From J014 sp964486055 (GTDB lineage Bacteria > Acidobacteriota > Blastocatellia > Pyrinomonadales > Pyrinomonadaceae), in NCBI GenBank assembly GCA_964486055.1, contig CAZALE010000006.1, positions 1-64,000 on the forward strand: a stretch of DNA of 64,000 nucleotides. The letters are read 5' to 3'. A model generated the notes under the pieces. That model ran no database searches, was not told the origin of the DNA, and worked only from the letters and a program-made list of their open reading frames with translations. Each line of letters opens with the position of its first letter. Position 1 is the stretch's first letter. A program made the translations under genes and the position numbers. Of this stretch, positions 61,035-64,000 are shown piece after piece.

Positions 61035-62270
61035 ATGGGATTAAAGCTAGTCGATATTCAAGATGCGAGGAAGATCCTGCAGAAAGTAATAATTCCTACT
61101 CCTATATTGTTTGATGAGCAACTTTCTAAGGTGATTGGTGCAAAGGCTTTTTTGAAAGCTGAATGCTTACAGAGAAGTGGATCATTCAAAGTTCGCGGTG
61201 CTTATAACAAGATAGCTCGGTTATCGGCTGAGGAGAAATCCAGAGGTGTGATTGCTGCCTCTGCTGGTAATCATGCTCAGGGAGTAGCATTTGCAGCACG
61301 TCTTCATGGTATAAAGGCTACAATCGTGTTACCAGAATACGCTCCTTTAACGAAGATCACTGCAACCAAAGCCCAAGGTGCGGAGGTAATTCTTCATGGC
61401 TCTAGTTTTGATGAAGCTGTTGCTTATTCGATGAAGCTACAGCAGGAGCATGGGTATACTTACGTTCATGCTTTCGATGATGAGACGGTGATTGCAGGGC
61501 AAGGAACTATTGGATGGGAAATAGTAGAAGATTTACCTGAAGCTACTGTAGTAGTGGTGCCGATAGGCGGTGGCGGCATTATATCGGGCATTGCTTTGGC
61601 AGTTAAAAATCTTTTACCAAAGGTTAAGGTTTTCGGTGTTCAAGCAGCTAATTGTGCCCCTATTAAGGATTCCCTGAAAGAGGGAAGGCCAGTCGAAGCC
61701 AAGAATTATAATTTCACGATTGCAGACGGGATCGCAGTTAAAAAACCTGGTGGTAAGACTTTGGAGCTGATAAAAGAATTTGTGGATGATGTTGTAGAAG
61801 TCACCGAGGATGAGATAGCCTATGCGATTTTTCATTGCGTGCAAAACGCTAAGTTGGTAGTAGAGGGCGCAGGTGCAGCTGGATTAGCAGCGCTACTAGC
61901 AAGAAAAATAAGGGTTGATTCTAGCGATACGGTTTGTACTGTACTGTGTGGCGGAAACATAGATGCGAATTTACTGACGCGTGTCCTAGAGCAGGTGCTC
62001 GTACGACGAGGTCATTACATCATACTAAAGCTGCTGGTTGCAGATAGACCTGGAATGCTTGCTGGTTTAACGAAAGCAGTCGCAGAAACGCGTGCAAACA
62101 TAATAGAAGTCTTTCATCGTCGTTCGATGTGGCTCGCTCCGTTGGGATTTGTAGGCATAGAAATGTTACTCGAGGTCCGCGATGAAGAGCATGGAAGGCA
62201 AGTGGTTAATTACTTGCAGTCTGTTGGATATCATGTTGAGAGAGAGGGAGTAGGGGACTGGGTAGAGTAA
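61035..62270 (+). CDS. ilvA: Threonine ammonia-lyase (threonine dehydratase)
   Basis: The 411-residue PLP enzyme turns threonine into 2-oxobutyrate for isoleucine, or degrades it. The PLP Lys52 is in SGSFKVRGAYNK; SAGNHAQGVAFAA, PIGGGGIISGIAL and a glycine-rich VEGAGAAGLAAL follow. A single ACT domain closes the protein (about 335-405; ADRPGMLAGLTKAVAE). One ACT copy points to the shorter catabolic or ACT-regulated type. AAGG precedes ATG 61035, preferred over an in-frame TTG at 60999. Confidence 0.93.
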   Translation: MGLKLVDIQDARKILQKVIIPTPILFDEQLSKVIGAKAFLKAECLQRSGSFKVRGAYNKIARLSAEEKSRGVIAASAGNHAQGVAFAARLHGIKATIVLPEYAPLTKITATKAQGAEVILHGSSFDEAVAYSMKLQQEHGYTYVHAFDDETVIAGQGTIGWEIVEDLPEATVVVVPIGGGGIISGIALAVKNLLPKVKVFGVQAANCAPIKDSLKEGRPVEAKNYNFTIADGIAVKKPGGKTLELIKEFVDDVVEVTEDEIAYAIFHCVQNAKLVVEGAGAAGLAALLARKIRVDSSDTVCTVLCGGNIDANLLTRVLEQVLVRRGHYIILKLLVADRPGMLAGLTKAVAETRANIIEVFHRRSMWLAPLGFVGIEMLLEVRDEEHGRQVVNYLQSVGYHVEREGVGDWVE

Positions 62271-62371
62271 GAAAACTATCTGCTGATGATAAATCAGTCA
62301 TTTTCTCTTTGGGGCAGTAAAGCGTATAATTTTGTTTTTAGATCCTAAGGTCAAGGAGATGTAATCATAAG

Positions 62372-63781
62372 ATGGCAGAGCAATTTGATGTCGTAATTAT
62401 TGGTGCCGGTCCTGGTGGTTATGTAGCTGCTGTTAGGGCAGCTCAATTGGGTTTGAAAGTTGCAATTGTGGAAAAAGAAAAAAGCGGTAAGCTTGGCGGA
62501 ACGTGCGGTTTGCGCGGATGCATACCGACAAAAGCTTTGCTAAATGCAGCTCATCTTTACGAGAAAGCTCAGCATTTTGAGCAATTCGGATTAAAGGTTG
62601 AAAGGTTAAGTTATGATTGGAAACGGATTCAGAAATATAAAGATGATGTCGTAGCTAAAAGCTCGGCTGGAGTATCTTATTTGATGAAGAAAAATAAAAT
62701 TTCCGTTTTCAATGGATTTGGTAAGATACTTTCGCCTGGCAAGGTAGAAGTCAGGTATGATGATGGCAAAATCGAGAATTTGGCGACGAGGAACATAATA
62801 ATTGCCACTGGATCTGTATGTAAACCGATACCAGGTTTCGAGACTGATGGAAAACAGGTCGTAAATTCGGATCAGATTTTGGAGTTGGAGAAAGTACCAA
62901 AAAGTTTGATAGTCATGGGTTCTGGAGCCGTAGGTGTAGAGTTTGCTAGCGTTTTTTCTAGATTTGGCGCGGAAACAACTATTGTTGAGCTTTTAGATAG
63001 AATCGTGCCGCTTGAAGACGAAGAGGTTTCTAGAGAGCTAGAAAGAAGCTTTAAGAAGAGAGGTATAAAAGTTCATACAGGCGTGAAACTCGAAAAGATG
63101 GAGAAGAAAAATCCATCTGTGAAGGTATTTGGTAAGGATTCCAAGGGAAATGATGTTAACTTTGAAGCAGAAATGCTTTTAGTAGCTGTTGGGCGTATGC
63201 CATACATTGAGGGTTTGGGATTAGAGAATACAAGAGTGGTTGTCAATCCTCGCGGAACCATAAAAGTTAATGAGTATTGTGAGACGGATGAACCTGGAAT
63301 TTACGCGATCGGAGATGTCATTGACACCGCCTGGTTAGCCCATCTCGCCTCTAAAGAAGGAATATTAGTCGTCGAGAAAATAGCTGGTAGAAAAGTAGAG
63401 CCCATTAATCACAGACTAGTACCGAATTGTACCTACTGTGATCCAGAAGTTGCATCAGTTGGCTTGACCGAGGCTAAGGCAAAAGAACTTGGTTACGACG
63501 TTAAAACCGCAAAGTTTCCATTCTCTGCAAATCCAAAAGCTAGGATTCTTGGAGAAACTGAGGGCTTTGTAAAAATAGTCGCCGAGAAAAAATACGATGA
63601 GGTGTTAGGTGTGCATATGATAGGGCCACATGCTACTGAGCTCTTAGCAGAAATTTGTGTGGCCATGCAGCTTGAGACGACAGCTGAGGAACTCGGAAGA
63701 ACAATTCATGCTCATCCGACGGTTTCAGAGAGCATCATGGAAGCTGCCGAAGGAATACATGATTCAACCATACATCTATAG
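62372..63781 (+). CDS. lpdA: Dihydrolipoamide dehydrogenase
   Basis: The 469-residue E3 flavoenzyme reoxidises lipoamide in 2-oxoacid dehydrogenase complexes. FAD-binding GAGPGG is at residues 11-16 and the redox pair Cys45/Cys50 in GGTCGLRGCIPTKA. The second dinucleotide site MGSGAVGVEFA, GIYAIGDVIDTAWLAH and the His-Glu end HAHPTVSESIMEA are intact. The GLR between the cysteines differs from the usual LNV, so a related disulfide reductase is possible. No E1 or E2 genes are adjacent. Confidence 0.92.
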   Translation: MAEQFDVVIIGAGPGGYVAAVRAAQLGLKVAIVEKEKSGKLGGTCGLRGCIPTKALLNAAHLYEKAQHFEQFGLKVERLSYDWKRIQKYKDDVVAKSSAGVSYLMKKNKISVFNGFGKILSPGKVEVRYDDGKIENLATRNIIIATGSVCKPIPGFETDGKQVVNSDQILELEKVPKSLIVMGSGAVGVEFASVFSRFGAETTIVELLDRIVPLEDEEVSRELERSFKKRGIKVHTGVKLEKMEKKNPSVKVFGKDSKGNDVNFEAEMLLVAVGRMPYIEGLGLENTRVVVNPRGTIKVNEYCETDEPGIYAIGDVIDTAWLAHLASKEGILVVEKIAGRKVEPINHRLVPNCTYCDPEVASVGLTEAKAKELGYDVKTAKFPFSANPKARILGETEGFVKIVAEKKYDEVLGVHMIGPHATELLAEICVAMQLETTAEELGRTIHAHPTVSESIMEAAEGIHDSTIHL

Positions 63782-63784
63782 GCG

Positions 63785-64000
63785 ATGATATACCTATCGC
63801 AAGTGCTTGGTAAGCCGATCTACGACGCTGAAGGTGAAAAGGTTGCATCTATTCGTGATGTTGTGGTGCGATATGGTGATGAAGATTATCCGCCTGTAAT
63901 CGGTTTAGTAGCCCGATATAGGCGGAGAGATTTTTTCGTGCCATGGGCTAGAATAGCCCAATTTGATGAGACAGGAGCAAGGTTAAATACGGACATCTTA
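63785..64000 (+). CDS. PRC-barrel protein, N-terminal part (cut by window edge)
   Basis: I read this frame from ATG 63785 to the last base, 72 codons without a stop. The peptide begins MIYLSQVLGKPIYDAEGEKV and goes on to VIGLVARYRRRDFFVPWARI, a typical PRC-barrel fold. Proteins with this start often continue with CBS and MgtE-type magnesium-transport domains, but that part lies outside the window. It starts 3 bases after the lpd stop. Confidence 0.75.
   Translation, partial: MIYLSQVLGKPIYDAEGEKVASIRDVVVRYGDEDYPPVIGLVARYRRRDFFVPWARIAQFDETGARLNTDIL

Overview
The window is an AT-rich bacterial chromosome segment carrying the replication-initiation locus: dnaA and dnaN flank an intergenic region packed with DnaA boxes (probable oriC, about 11,924-12,175). 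It is otherwise mostly housekeeping genes. It shows signal peptides, lipoproteins, RseP, a regulatory-type PTS, PEGA/TPR proteins, and Shine-Dalgarno starts mixed with apparently leaderless ones. The gene mix resembles a Gram-negative-type heterotroph, and Acidobacteriota (Blastocatellia-like) is my best guess. That rests on general resemblance only and is uncertain. No phage, transposon, CRISPR array or rRNA was seen. One tRNA (Asn, GTT) is present.

Layout. 1-2,800: a polyhydroxyalkanoate (PHA) granule locus (phaR regulator cut by the window edge, two phasins), a promoter followed by a strongly foldable RNA, and a proline-rich lipoprotein. 2,829-9,667: recA, miaA, hfq, purM-ald, an unknown small gene and a DUF445 membrane protein. 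9,674-13,432: a NuiA-like nuclease inhibitor homologue, dnaA, oriC and dnaN. 13,536-24,553: a K+-independent H+-pyrophosphatase, a lone fused iron-sulfur/NrfD membrane protein, then dxr, rseP, a GT2 transferase, asnB and mnmE. 24,787-33,063: ligA, an oversized nusB, an orphan LytS-type kinase, a GlcD-type FAD oxidase and a PAS-GGDEF protein. 33,152-40,241: a solitary Rieske oxygenase, a minus-strand series (PTS EIIA, HPr, arginase, Ddl, YaeQ-like protein, GNAT) and an M1 aminopeptidase. 40,513-47,483: tRNA-Asn, SulP transporter, mscL, ferredoxin, truA-lepB-rnc and a secreted repeat-type protein. 47,737-53,393: a GntR/DUF4437/small-protein group, a GT4-WecG pair and an aldehyde dehydrogenase. 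53,399-64,000: PEGA-TPR protein, phosphodiester glycosidase-like protein, Na+/H+ antiporter, a zinc-ribbon-like small protein, gamma-glutamyltransferase, a PHP protein, a Dabb protein, ilvA, lpd and a PRC-barrel protein cut by the right edge.

Two N runs mark assembly gaps. The 100-N run at 55,779-55,878 is bordered on both sides by the same 24 bases, so it is probably a false gap; removing it puts the antiporter gene 6 bp upstream of the glycosidase gene. Points most worth a second look are the structured RNA at 2,095-2,235, the oriC box arrangement, the NusB with a 150-residue insertion, the orphan fused NrfCD-type protein, and several genes whose promoter -10 element lies 6-9 bases before the start codon. 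I did not find a clearly new multi-gene system.
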